Below, one piece after another: positions 1 to 7,773 of a stretch of DNA of 64,000 bases. Made by a program: the position numbers and the translations under genes. Source of the stretch: Caulobacter henricii (GTDB lineage: Bacteria > Pseudomonadota > Alphaproteobacteria > Caulobacterales > Caulobacteraceae); contig NZ_CP013002.1 of NCBI RefSeq assembly GCF_001414055.1, positions 576,501 to 640,500 of the forward strand, given 5' to 3'. How positions within the stretch are numbered: position 1 is the stretch's first letter; each line of letters begins with the position of its first letter. The notes under the pieces are model-generated. The model saw only the letters and a program-made list of their open reading frames with translations, made no database searches and was not told where the DNA came from.

Positions 1-51
1 AGCGCAATCGCGGCCGTGATTGAAATGGCCGGGATATACACTCCCCGTTCC

Positions 52-537
52 CTATTTCAGCCGCTGACCGGTTGTGGGCGCTTCGCAGATGCGTTTGACC
101 GTACGGCCCTTCGTCGAAGATATATCGACCGCTTTCCACTCGGCATTTGGTGAGCTGCGCGCTTGGGAACGTCCGGTCAGATTGTTGTCTTCGAAGATCG
201 CCATGTCGAGGACTCGCACCCGTTGACCGGTGCAGTCGACATTCCACGTTTGCAGATTGTAGCGAGCGTTGAGGTCACCTAGCTGGACCGGGCGGTAATA
301 CTCATGGCGGATTTGGGCCGTGATGGTCTTTTCGGCCTCTTGTCGAACGCCGTCGGGACTGCCGAACACGACCGCTGCGCCGTCCGCCGCAATCAACGTC
401 CATCGGTCAGTCTTGAGATAGGCTTTGATCCAAGCGGTGACCCCCGCGTCGTCGATCGTGGCGGGCGGCGGAACCGGCTCTGCCGCCGCCGCGCCAGCGA
501 CAGCAATTGCGAACAAAGCGATGGCGAACGTTTTCAT
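52..537 (-). CDS. Secreted surface-adhesin-E-like protein
   Basis: 161-residue protein with a cleavable-looking signal peptide (residues 1-19, hydrophobic, ending AAAAE). The mature part has the layout of the small surface-adhesin protein E family: an early WTLIAADG strand, a central W-x-V-D-C segment and a late R-x-C near the C-terminus, so the two cysteines probably form a disulfide in the periplasm or on the surface. No catalytic motif is visible. It stands alone on the minus strand beside a long repeat-rich gap. The family assignment rests on pattern memory only; the function is not known. Confidence 0.6.
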   Translation of the reverse strand: MKTFAIALFAIAVAGAAAAEPVPPPATIDDAGVTAWIKAYLKTDRWTLIAADGAAVVFGSPDGVRQEAEKTITAQIRHEYYRPVQLGDLNARYNLQTWNVDCTGQRVRVLDMAIFEDNNLTGRSQARSSPNAEWKAVDISSTKGRTVKRICEAPTTGQRLK

Positions 538-786
538 TATGTAGCCCCCGGTTGAATAGAAGGATGAAACAAGGGCTGTGTCAAAGGGAGTTTCCGTAAC
601 TATCCATTGCGGCTACGCCTGCTGCTTCGCAACGGTTTGATGCATCTCGTCATGGCGAAGTGGTGAGTGTCCGGACTCTGGAATGATCTCAGTTTCCACT
701 AGTGGCGCGCAGCATCTCGCTGAAATCCTCCAGCCTCACCGCGCCCCATCGCGGGGCCTCACCCTAAAACCCTTGGTGGAATTGGA

Positions 787-877
787 GCTCTGGCTGAGGG
801 TCTCGTCAAGGACGACGCGGAGCGTCGCCGCGACGCGGCCGCCAGAGGCGGTCCTTGACGAGACCCTCAGCCAGAGC
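787..877. repeat. 27-bp perfect inverted repeat
   Basis: Arms 787-813 and 851-877 are exact reverse complements over 27 bp, separated by 37 nt. The symmetry continues imperfectly outwards: CCCTAAAACCC left of the first arm mirrors CCCTGAAACCC (read on the minus strand) right of the second, so the whole palindrome spans roughly 765-905. It lacks a T-tract and is unlikely to be an ordinary terminator. Confidence 0.85.
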
Positions 878-932
878 AAGCTCGCCTCCATGGGTTTCAG
901 GGCGCGGCCTGACCGCCGGGGCGGTCGATCTG

Positions 933-1116
933 AACCCTTCTCCCAGAGGGAGAAGGAGGGGCCCGTCCCGGCGAAGGCCGGGATGGGAGGTTGAGGGGTT
1001 TGCGAAGCCCTTCCGGACAGGGCAGGGACTTTGGGCATGAGGGCGGCCGACGGTGTAACCCCTCACCCTCCCATCGCTTCGCGACGGGCCCCTCCCTCTC
1101 CCTCTGGGAGAGGGTT
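933..1116. repeat. Pair of inverted short intergenic repeats
   Basis: Copy A (933-1000, plus) and copy B (1057-1116, minus) share the pattern aaccct-ctcccagagggag-ggaggggcccgtc-gatgggagg-tgaggggtt. Each is itself a compact hairpin and the two face each other. Elements of this type recur in caulobacter intergenic DNA. Confidence 0.8.
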
Positions 1117-1183
1117 GCGACCACGAGGACAGGCGGCCGGCGATCCCCGGGCTATCCGCCCCAAAGTCCAATCCGGTCAGGGC

Positions 1184-1589
1184 GCTAGAACTAAAGCGAG
1201 CGCGCCTGTCCCCGGCGTTGAAATCGGCCGCATAATCATCCCACCTCGTCGCACGGGAAGGGCGCAAGGCCAGCGACCATTGTGGCGGCGGGGGGTGATC
1301 GAGCGGGGCTGGGGTCGAGGGGGATACTCGACCGGTCCGGGGATCCTGGCGTTGCAGGACCCGCCCGCCGTCGGCGTGGACGGAGAGACCCGCGGGAGAT
1401 GCCTTCGGCCCTCGCGCTTCGACCGCCGGGCGGCTCCGGAAACGGAGCTGTTCGGGTTCTGCTAAGGCCTCAACAGGGCCACCTGGCGGGAGGCTGACGG
1501 AAAACGGTGACGCGGAGCGGTCGGCTTCGTCGAAACGGTATTTTCTATCTCTCATCCGGACGTGGTCCGGACGCTCCGCGACCCTTTCC
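1184..1589 (-). repeat. Dispersed ~430-bp repeat, copy 1
   Basis: Read on the minus strand this matches 18011-18448. The two ends are well conserved (1497-1589 with 18011-18106; 1184-1307 with 18321-18448), including CGTTTCGACGAAG and GGTGGGAT-ATTATGCGG motifs. The middle has diverged. No open frame is conserved between copies, so it is a non-coding repeat or structured element. Confidence 0.75.
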
Positions 1590-1643
1590 ATAACCCTCGC
1601 AGCGAAAGCGCGGGGCTGCCGGGCCGTGCCCGCCAGGGCGAGG

Positions 1644-2525
1644 TCACGGCTCCCGGCTGTCCATCGTCTCGGCCACGAACCAGTCCCGCAGCTTGAGGAT
1701 CCGCGCCAGCTTGGGATTGTCGGCCCGCCAGACAAAGTGGTGGCCGGTATTGACCTCGACCGCGCCGGCGAGGGGGCGAACGAGGCGGCCGTCGCGAAGG
1801 TCGCGCTCGGACAGGCCGCTGCGGGCCAGGGCGACGCCCAGGCCCTGGGCGGCGGCGTCGAGCATCATCGAGGTGTCGTCAAAGCCCAGGCTCGGCGGCA
1901 GGGTGGGTGAGGGCAGGCCCATGGCGCTGAACCAGGCGCTCCAGGGCAGGGCCGTGTGCCGCAGCAGGGGGGCGGTCAGGAGGTCTTCAGGCTGGCGGAT
2001 CGGGTGGCGCAGAAGGAGAGCGGGGCTACAAACCGGAAACAGCCGTTCGCTGAGCAGACGCACCGACTCGACGCCCGTCCAGGGTCCCATGCCAAAGCGC
2101 AGGGCGACGTCGACGCCGTCGGTGGAGAGGTCCGACACACGGTCCTCCACCCGGACAGTGAGGTCCAGCTCGCCCGTTTCCGCCGAAAGCCGGGCGAGAC
2201 GCGTGACCAGCCAGCGGGTCGCGAAGGCCGCGCCGGTACTGACCACGATCGGCCCGCAGGCGGCATTGCGCGCCGCCTGGACCCCGTGTTTCAGGCTGCT
2301 CAGAGCGTCTGTGACACTGGCGGCCAGGGCAGCGCCGGTGACGGTGGGCTCCATGCGGTTGCCCTTGCGCAGGAACAGCCGCACCCCGAGCTCGTCCTCC
2401 AGCTTGCGGATCTGCTGGCTGATCGCCCCATGGGTGACGAACAGCTCGTCAGCCGCCCGGCTATAGCTGCGATGGCGGGCCGCAGCCTCAAGGGCCGCGA
2501 GGGCGGAGAAGGGCGGCAGGCGCAT
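1644..2525 (-). CDS. LysR-family transcriptional regulator, GcvA-like
   Basis: 293-residue LysR-type regulator. Residues 6-65 form the winged helix-turn-helix (FSALAALEAAARHRSYSRAA followed by SQQIRKLEDELG), and residues about 90-290 the periplasmic-binding-protein-like effector domain. The hydrophobic FSALAALEAAA start and the VTHGAISQQIR recognition helix are typical of the GcvA subgroup. Its target is not evident: downstream is a repeat region and the divergent neighbour is a small exported peptide gene at 2647. Confidence 0.9.
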   Translation of the reverse strand: MRLPPFSALAALEAAARHRSYSRAADELFVTHGAISQQIRKLEDELGVRLFLRKGNRMEPTVTGAALAASVTDALSSLKHGVQAARNAACGPIVVSTGAAFATRWLVTRLARLSAETGELDLTVRVEDRVSDLSTDGVDVALRFGMGPWTGVESVRLLSERLFPVCSPALLLRHPIRQPEDLLTAPLLRHTALPWSAWFSAMGLPSPTLPPSLGFDDTSMMLDAAAQGLGVALARSGLSERDLRDGRLVRPLAGAVEVNTGHHFVWRADNPKLARILKLRDWFVAETMDSREP

Positions 2526-2646
2526 GGCTGAAGATGTTAGTCCGGCTTACAAGCTGGGCCAATAGGGATCGTTGGCTTTCAGGGGCAAGCGAGGCGATGG
2601 TGTCCCTGGCGCCGCGATTTACATTCCCTCTCCGAAAGGCCCTGAG

Positions 2647-2844
2647 ATGAAGATCCTGCTTGTTGCGGGTGCGCTGGCGCTCGCCGTTTTCCTGACGCTC
2701 GGCCACCCGGCCCGGCCCCTCGATGACCTGCGCTGGCAGCGCGACCAGGCCGCTCTGCCCGGCGCCTATGAGACCGCCAAGATCGGTTTGCCCCAGGCAC
2801 CGCGCCAGATCGCCCTGGCATCCTCGTCCCTGGAGCGCCGATGA
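2647..2844 (+). CDS. Small exported or membrane-anchored peptide
   Basis: 65-residue frame starting MKILLVAGALALAVFLTLG, a good signal anchor or signal peptide, followed by a short charged, proline-containing tail. The start is chosen because a purine-rich gaaagg lies about ten bases upstream and the hydrophobic stretch begins directly. It is divergent from the LysR regulator and converges on the etfA terminator. No family recognised; it could be a chance frame. Confidence 0.45.
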   Translation: MKILLVAGALALAVFLTLGHPARPLDDLRWQRDQAALPGAYETAKIGLPQAPRQIALASSSLERR

Positions 2845-2869
2845 CAGTGTGGGGCCGATCGGCAGCCAC

Positions 2870-2898
2870 AAAAAAGGCCCGGAGTCACCTCCGGGCCT
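2870..2898 (-). terminator. Rho-independent terminator of etfBA
   Basis: Perfect 10-bp stem (2875-2884 with 2889-2898), TCAC loop and a run of six T on the minus strand, 24 bases beyond the etfA stop codon. Confidence 0.9.
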
Positions 2899-2921
2899 TT
2901 CCGTTGTCTAGACGCCGAAGC

Positions 2922-3863
2922 CTATTTTCCGGCCGCGGCGAGCGCGTCCATCAGTTCGGGGATGGCGGTCTTGTAGTCTGCCACCAGGCCGAAATCGGCG
3001 ACCTGGAAGATCGGGGCGTCGCTGTCCTTGTTGATGGCGACGATGATCTTGGAGTCCTTCATGCCGGCCAGGTGCTGGATGGCGCCCGAGATGCCGATGG
3101 CGACATAGAGGGCCGGAGCCACGACCTTGCCGGTCTGACCGACCTGGTAGTCGTTGGGGGCATAGCCCGCATCGACTGCGGCGCGGCTGGCACCGACGGC
3201 GGCACCCAGCTTGTCGGCCAGGGGCTCGATGACCCGCTGGAACTCTTCGGCCGAACCCATGGCGCGACCGCCGGAGACGACGATCTTGGCCGCAGCCAGT
3301 TCCGGACGGTCCGACTTGACCATTTCTTCGCTGACGAAGCGGGTCTTGCCGGCGTCGGCACCCGAGACGGTCTCGACCGGAGCCGAGCCGCCCTCTTCTG
3401 CCGCTGCGAAGGCGGTCGGACGCACGGTGATCACCTTCTTGGCGTCCGAAGACTGGACGGTTTCGAGGGCGTTGCCGGCATAGATCGGGCGCACGAAGGT
3501 GTCGGCACTGACCACTTCGACGATTTCCGAGATCGGCGCGACGTCGAGCTTGGCCGCGACGCGCGGGGCGAAGTTCTTGCCGCCTGAGGTGGCCGGCACG
3601 AGGATCGCGTCATAGCCGCCGGCCAGGGCCAGAACGGCGTCGGCTTCAGCCTCGGCCACACCGTGGCCCAGGGCGTCGCTGTCGGCCAGCAGCACCTTGC
3701 GGACGCCGCTGATCTTGGCGGCCGCATCGGCCACGGCCTTGGCGCCATGGCCGAGGACCAGGATGTCCACGTCGCCCGAAAGCTTCAGGGCCGCGGTGAC
3801 CGTCTTGTGGGTGCCGTCGCGCAGCACCAGGTTGTCATTATCGGCGACGACGAGAACGGCCAT
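2922..3863 (-). CDS. etfA: Electron transfer flavoprotein subunit alpha
   Basis: 313 residues, the usual EtfA length. The N-terminal half (1-185) is the alpha/beta ETF domain. The C-terminal FAD domain carries the signature run [35 protein letters not shown] and [18 protein letters not shown] (about 195-300), which wraps the FAD. With EtfB it takes electrons from acyl-CoA dehydrogenases and passes them to ETF:ubiquinone oxidoreductase. Its ATG directly abuts the etfB stop codon with no gap, so the pair is one translationally linked unit. The mcd-like dehydrogenase at 9451 is a plausible client. Confidence 0.97.
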   Translation of the reverse strand: MAVLVVADNDNLVLRDGTHKTVTAALKLSGDVDILVLGHGAKAVADAAAKISGVRKVLLADSDALGHGVAEAEADAVLALAGGYDAILVPATSGGKNFAPRVAAKLDVAPISEIVEVVSADTFVRPIYAGNALETVQSSDAKKVITVRPTAFAAAEEGGSAPVETVSGADAGKTRFVSEEMVKSDRPELAAAKIVVSGGRAMGSAEEFQRVIEPLADKLGAAVGASRAAVDAGYAPNDYQVGQTGKVVAPALYVAIGISGAIQHLAGMKDSKIIVAINKDSDAPIFQVADFGLVADYKTAIPELMDALAAAGK

Positions 3864-4610
3864 CTAGAGCACTCCCGCAGTGTTGAGCTTGGAAACCAGG
3901 TCGGCAGCGGTCTCGACCTTGATGCCGGCCGAACGCTTGGCCGGTTCGGTGACCTTCAGGACCTTGAGGCGCGGCGCGATATCGACGCCGTAGTCGGCGA
4001 CCGTCTTGCTGACGATCTCCTTCTTCTTGGCCTTCATGATGTTGGGCAGGCTGGCATAGCGCGGCTCATTGAGGCGCAGGTCAGCGGTGATCACGGCCGG
4101 CAGATCCACGTCCAGCACCTGCAGGCCGCCGTCGACTTCGCGGGTGACCTTGGCAGTCGCGCCCGAGATTTCGATGGCCGAGGCATAGGTGGCCTGCGGC
4201 CAACCCAGCAGGGCCGACAGCATCTGGCCGACGGCATTGTTGTCGCCGTCGATGGCCTGCTTGCCCATCAGGACGAGGCCGGGCTGTTCTTCGGCAATCA
4301 CGGCCGCCAGCAGCTTGGCAACGGCCAGGGGCTCGGGATCGGCGTCGGTGGTGACCAGGACGCCGCGGTCACCGCCCATGGCCAGGGCCGTGCGGATCGT
4401 TTCCTGGGCCTGGGCCGGACCTATGCTGACGATGACGATCTCGGTCGCCACGCCCTTTTCCTTGAGACGGACAGCTTCTTCGACCGCGATCTCGCAGAAC
4501 GGATTCATGGACATCTTGACGTTCGCCAGATCGACGCCCGTCTGGTCCGCCTTGACGCGAACCTTCACGTTATAATCGATAACCCGTTTAACCGGGACTA
4601 GGACCTTCAT
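3864..4610 (-). CDS. etfB: Electron transfer flavoprotein subunit beta
   Basis: 248 residues, full length. It begins [19 protein letters not shown], typical of EtfB, and contains the conserved [20 protein letters not shown] segment followed by the KAKKKEI helix near 190-210 (the ETF-beta signature and recognition loop). It binds AMP structurally and docks acyl-CoA dehydrogenases. First gene of the etfBA operon. Its upstream region contains a TTGC-N3-GCAA palindrome shared with the ccr and ecm promoters. Confidence 0.97.
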   Translation of the reverse strand: MKVLVPVKRVIDYNVKVRVKADQTGVDLANVKMSMNPFCEIAVEEAVRLKEKGVATEIVIVSIGPAQAQETIRTALAMGGDRGVLVTTDADPEPLAVAKLLAAVIAEEQPGLVLMGKQAIDGDNNAVGQMLSALLGWPQATYASAIEISGATAKVTREVDGGLQVLDVDLPAVITADLRLNEPRYASLPNIMKAKKKEIVSKTVADYGVDIAPRLKVLKVTEPAKRSAGIKVETAADLVSKLNTAGVL

Positions 4611-4666
4611 CGGGTTTCACGCCTCCAGGCTGCGTTTTCTCCTGCGTGGGCACGGGATTACCCTTT

Positions 4667-4677
4667 TTGCACCGCAA
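4667..4677. promoter_or_regulatory. TTGC-N3-GCAA palindrome upstream of etfBA
   Basis: TTGCACCGCAA, 57 bases before the etfB start. The same symmetry occurs before ccr (22362) and ecm (25462). TGC/GCA palindromes are bound by PhaR-type regulators in alphaproteobacteria; that assignment is inference. Confidence 0.5.
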
Positions 4678-4827
4678 CGCAAGTTTCCCTTCGCGTAAGC
4701 GTAAAGCATCGGCGCGCTCAGGGTTCAAACGACCGTACGACAGATCGCCGCCGGCGTCCGCCGGTGCGGACCTCCATCACGCGAAAGGGCTGGTCAGGCT
4801 GATGGCCGGCGACTAAACAGCCGGGCC

Positions 4828-5103
4828 ATGAACCGCACCCTCAATCGCCTGAAGATCATCTTCATCGGCCTGTTTCTGGTCAGCAGCGCTGCAGTGTTGG
4901 CCTATCATTACCTGTGGGTGTGGCCGAAGGATCGCTGTGAAGCGCGGGGCGGTGCCTGGGCCGGGCGCTGGCTCAAGTGCGGCACCATCTATTCGATCGA
5001 GACCCTGACCCGCCGGCCGAACAATCTGCCGCCGATCAATAATGAGCGCCCTGCGCCTGCGCCTGCGCCTGCGCCGCCGACGCCGGCACCTGAAAAGAAG
5101 TAG
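4828..5103 (+). CDS. Small membrane-anchored hypothetical protein with Pro/Ala tail
   Basis: 91 residues. Residues 11-30 form one membrane segment (IIFIGLFLVSSAAVLAYHYL). A short central region has two cysteines (CEARGGAW and LKCGTI), and the last 20 residues are a PAPAPAP tail ending in EKK. This suggests a single-pass inner-membrane protein with a periplasmic Cys-containing domain. It converges with the cobalamin adenosyltransferase, whose stop is two bases away. No family recognised. Confidence 0.65.
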   Translation: MNRTLNRLKIIFIGLFLVSSAAVLAYHYLWVWPKDRCEARGGAWAGRWLKCGTIYSIETLTRRPNNLPPINNERPAPAPAPAPPTPAPEKK

Positions 5104-5105
5104 GC

Positions 5106-5684
5106 TTAGCGCGACGCGCCGGGCTTCCAGAGCACGTCGGCCGCGCCCCGGTCATTGGCCCAGCGGGCCGCCACGAACAGCAGGTCCGACAGGCGGTTGA
5201 GATATTTCAGCGCCGGTTCGCCCACGACTTCGCCTTCGGTTTGCGACAGCAGAACGACCGCCCGCTCGGCCCGCCGGCACACCGTGCGCGCCACATGCAG
5301 GGCGGCTGAAGCCGGCGTTCCGGCCGGCAACACGAAAGAGGTCAGGGGCGACAACTCGCCGTTCAGCCGATCGATCTCCTGCTCCAGGCGCAGAACCTGG
5401 CTGTCCACGACTCGCAGGGGCTCCCAGGCAGGCTTCTCAGCCTGTTCCGGGGTAGCCAGATCCGCGCCGAGGTCGAACAGGTCGTTCTGGATCCGCTCGA
5501 GCAGGGCATCGAGCTCCGGTTCCGGTGCGGTGTGTTGTCGCGCCACGCCGATAAAGGCATTGGTCTCGTCGACGCCGCCATAGGCCTCTACCCTCAGCGA
5601 AGCCTTGCTGACCGGGGCTCCGGTGGCCAGGCGCGTAGAACCGCCGTCTCCGGTGCGGGTATAGATCCTGTTGAGCGTGACCAT
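5106..5684 (-). CDS. pduO: PduO-type ATP:cob(I)alamin adenosyltransferase
   Basis: 192 residues from the ATG at 5684; a longer in-frame extension upstream is rejected because it overlaps the neighbouring gene and the family begins close to TRTGD. Recognisable elements are TRTGDGGSTRLATG (ATP-binding N-terminus), the GGVDETNAFIG helix and CRRAERAVV near the C-terminus. It transfers the adenosyl group of ATP to cob(I)alamin, making adenosylcobalamin. That cofactor is needed by the B12-dependent ethylmalonyl-CoA mutase at 25528. Probably co-transcribed with the small membrane gene 26 bases upstream. Confidence 0.93.
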   Translation of the reverse strand: MVTLNRIYTRTGDGGSTRLATGAPVSKASLRVEAYGGVDETNAFIGVARQHTAPEPELDALLERIQNDLFDLGADLATPEQAEKPAWEPLRVVDSQVLRLEQEIDRLNGELSPLTSFVLPAGTPASAALHVARTVCRRAERAVVLLSQTEGEVVGEPALKYLNRLSDLLFVAARWANDRGAADVLWKPGASR

Positions 5685-5710
5685 GGGTCGCAGACCGCCG
5701 TTATCGCATT

Positions 5711-5908
5711 CTAGCGCGTACGCCACCAATATGCGGCGACCAGTACGATGACCGCCGTAAACTGCAGCACGACCCGAAGGCGCATGAGCTTGTTGGAATA
5801 GGAACGGCCGAAATCGCCGCCCCGAAACAGCGCGTAAAGCCCGCCGCTGAGGGCCAGCAAGACCGCCAGGAGCGCGGCAGGAACGAGGAAGTCGAATAGT
5901 CTGTCCAT
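5711..5908 (-). CDS. Small twin-transmembrane HIG1-like protein
   Basis: 65 residues from the ATG at 5908. Two membrane segments (about 5-26 and 45-60) flank the polar SNKLMRLRVVLQ loop that marks the bacterial twin-transmembrane/HIG1-like family. In many alphaproteobacteria a gene of this type precedes the cob(I)alamin adenosyltransferase, as here with 26 bases between. Role unknown; some HIG1 proteins associate with respiratory complexes. A 12-residue longer start (MVKCL) is possible but less likely. Confidence 0.75.
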   Translation of the reverse strand: MDRLFDFLVPAALLAVLLALSGGLYALFRGGDFGRSYSNKLMRLRVVLQFTAVIVLVAAYWWRTR

Positions 5909-6218
5909 GGCTAAAGGATAGGCGCTCTGAAGACATTTGACCACCAGGCTTCGGTTTGGTGGAACGTTGTCCGATGAGCGAACTCGTCGAACGGGTTCGT
6001 TGAGTGCATTTGTCGCAGTGCCAGATGGCTACCGGTCCCATATACGAAAATCAGCCGATGTTCGGTGATTTTAGTTCGATCTGACGGTTGCAATCGCAAG
6101 TCTATGGCGATATGGCCCCCGCTCCGATTTTTCCAGTATGCGTTCGTTGAACATGATCGCCCCCTCACCGCAGATCGTTCAGCGCTTCATCCCCAGCGGG
6201 GAGGCAGGAGAAAACAGA

Positions 6219-6443
6219 ATGGCAAAGGCCTCGATCGCCGTCGCCGCGTTCTCCGCGTCCGAACGCGAAGACGCCATGGCGGAAGTCCGCCAGTTGATCA
6301 CCGACCTGCGCGACGCCGCGCAGGATGGACGCCAATTGGCGCGCCGGTACGCCGACGTTCTGCAGAATGTCGTCGATGAGTATTGCACTGAGTTCGAGAA
6401 GCGCGCCGAGGCCGCACTCGCCCGTCTGGAGGCCGCCGCATGA
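6219..6443 (+). CDS. Short charged hypothetical protein coupled to TetR
   Basis: 74 residues from the ATG at 6219, chosen because AGGAG lies eight bases upstream; an upstream start at 6138 lacks such a site. The product is Ala/Glu/Arg-rich and predicted helical (DAMAEVRQLITDLRDAA...), possibly a small coiled coil. Its stop overlaps the next start (ATGA), so it is translationally coupled to the TetR regulator. No family recognised; it may modulate the regulator. Confidence 0.6.
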   Translation: MAKASIAVAAFSASEREDAMAEVRQLITDLRDAAQDGRQLARRYADVLQNVVDEYCTEFEKRAEAALARLEAAA

Positions 6444-7087
6444 GCTTTGTATCCGTCAATATCGAGTCCGCGGCCGATTCCCCCGTCAAGCTGACCCGCC
6501 GGGCCCTGGCCAAGCAACGCACGCGCGAACGGGTTCTGTCGGCCGCGCGCCGACTGTTCAGCGAGCGCGGCTATGAAGGCGCAACGATCCGCGACATCGC
6601 CCAGGCCGCCGGCATGTCGACCGGCGCCGTCTTCGCCAGCTTCGCCGACAAGACCGAGCTGTTCGACGAGATCCTGACGGCCGATTACGAAGTCATCTAT
6701 GCCCAGATGGTCCAGGCTGCCCGCGCCGGCGCGACGGTCGATGAGGCCCTGCTGGGCCTTTTCGGCGTCGCCTACAGCTTCCACCTTGACCAGCTGCCAC
6801 TCCTGCGCGCCACCATCGCCGTGTCCTGGACCCGGACCGAGGCGGCCGAACGCAGCGCACGGGCCGATCTCAAGCACATCTTCCGCCTGATCGGTGAAGT
6901 CACCCAGCGCGGCATCGATCAGGGACAGCTGAAGAGCGGCATCGACGCAAAGCTCTTGGCTGAAATCACCTGGGACGTGTATGTCGCCAACTATCGCCGT
7001 GCGGTCTTTGATGGCTGGACGGTGGAAGCGTTGCTCGCGCGGCTTTCGGATCAACTGAAGGTCATTTTCGCGGGCGCACGGGCCTGA
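6440..7087 (+). CDS. TetR/AcrR-family transcriptional regulator
   Basis: 215 residues. The HTH occupies about residues 25-70 with the canonical LFSERGYEGATIRDIAQAAGMSTGAVFASFADKTELF run; the C-terminal ligand domain is helical. An N-terminal arm of about 20 residues precedes it. It overlaps the preceding small gene by four bases (ATGA). No operator or target gene can be assigned from the sequence; a second TetR gene follows 73 bases downstream. Confidence 0.9.
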   Translation: MSFVSVNIESAADSPVKLTRRALAKQRTRERVLSAARRLFSERGYEGATIRDIAQAAGMSTGAVFASFADKTELFDEILTADYEVIYAQMVQAARAGATVDEALLGLFGVAYSFHLDQLPLLRATIAVSWTRTEAAERSARADLKHIFRLIGEVTQRGIDQGQLKSGIDAKLLAEITWDVYVANYRRAVFDGWTVEALLARLSDQLKVIFAGARA

Positions 7088-7160
7088 ATGGGGGGGCGCC
7101 CCTTTGGGGCGGGGCGTCCTCGATCATTGAAAGACGCTGGCGTGTTCGAGGGGGACGGGC

Positions 7161-7769
7161 TTGGGCGTAAGGGACGACCAGAAACAGGCCACGCGAGAAA
7201 AGGTCCTGGTGGCCGCTCGCGACCTGTTCAATGACGTCGGCTACGAGGAAACCACCATCCGCGCCATCGCGGAGCGGGCGGGGGTCTCGGTCGGTAGCGT
7301 CTTCACGACCTTTGCCTCCAAGGCCGAAGTTCTCAGCCATGTGATGGAGCACCGGCTCTCGGACCTCTATGCCGAGTTTGACCGGGTGATTCCCTTCCTG
7401 CGCGGCTCGACCGCCGACCGCCTGTGCTCGATTTTTGCCATCCACTATGAGTTCGAAACCCGCCGGGTGAAGCTGTTCCTGGCCCATATCGCGGCCTCTT
7501 ACAGCCCGAGCGTCGACCCGAGCGTCACGCCCTACGGACGAAATGAGCGCCTAACCGACATGCTGCGCGACGTGCTTGACGAGGGCGTCAGGCGCGGCGA
7601 GGTCCGCGCCGATCTAGACCAGCAGGTCGTCATCGATGTGCTCAAGGCGGCCTATGCCTGGAACTATCGCATAGCGGCCAATAGCGGCGGCCAGGGCGAC
7701 GCATTGGTGATGTCGGCCGCCATGGACCGCCAGATCCTTAGTCTCGCCGAGGGCTGGCGGCCTCGCTGA
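7161..7769 (+). CDS. TetR/AcrR-family transcriptional regulator
   Basis: 202 residues from a TTG start at 7161 preceded by a GGGGGA stretch. HTH near residues 10-55 (LFNDVGYEETTIRAIAERAGVSVGSVFTTFASKAEV). The helix sequence AGVSVGSVFTTFASKAE resembles the upstream regulator's AGMSTGAVFASFADKTE, so the two may be old paralogues. It converges on the serine hydrolase gene, with which it shares a very short gap. Confidence 0.88.
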   Translation: MGVRDDQKQATREKVLVAARDLFNDVGYEETTIRAIAERAGVSVGSVFTTFASKAEVLSHVMEHRLSDLYAEFDRVIPFLRGSTADRLCSIFAIHYEFETRRVKLFLAHIAASYSPSVDPSVTPYGRNERLTDMLRDVLDEGVRRGEVRADLDQQVVIDVLKAAYAWNYRIAANSGGQGDALVMSAAMDRQILSLAEGWRPR

Positions 7770-7773
7770 CCGG

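Larger units (their letters stand above)
538..1643. other. Gene-free repeat-rich intergenic region
   Basis: About 1.1 kb with no credible gene. Open frames exist on both strands, but they translate repeats into low-complexity Arg/Pro/Ser peptides and none has a ribosome binding site or family resemblance. It holds a large imperfect palindrome (787-877), two inverted copies of a short repeat (933-1000 and 1057-1116) and one copy of a longer dispersed repeat (1184-1589), listed separately. Confidence 0.7.

Noticed and set aside
806..1735. 309-codon minus-strand frame across the first gap
   Set aside because: Runs through several intergenic repeats and into the end of the LysR gene; the peptide is Arg/Pro/Ser-rich, and the same repeat at 18 kb does not conserve the frame.
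5685..6041. N-terminal extension of the cobalamin adenosyltransferase
   Set aside because: It overlaps the HIG1-like gene and has no similarity to the family, which starts near the TRTGD motif.
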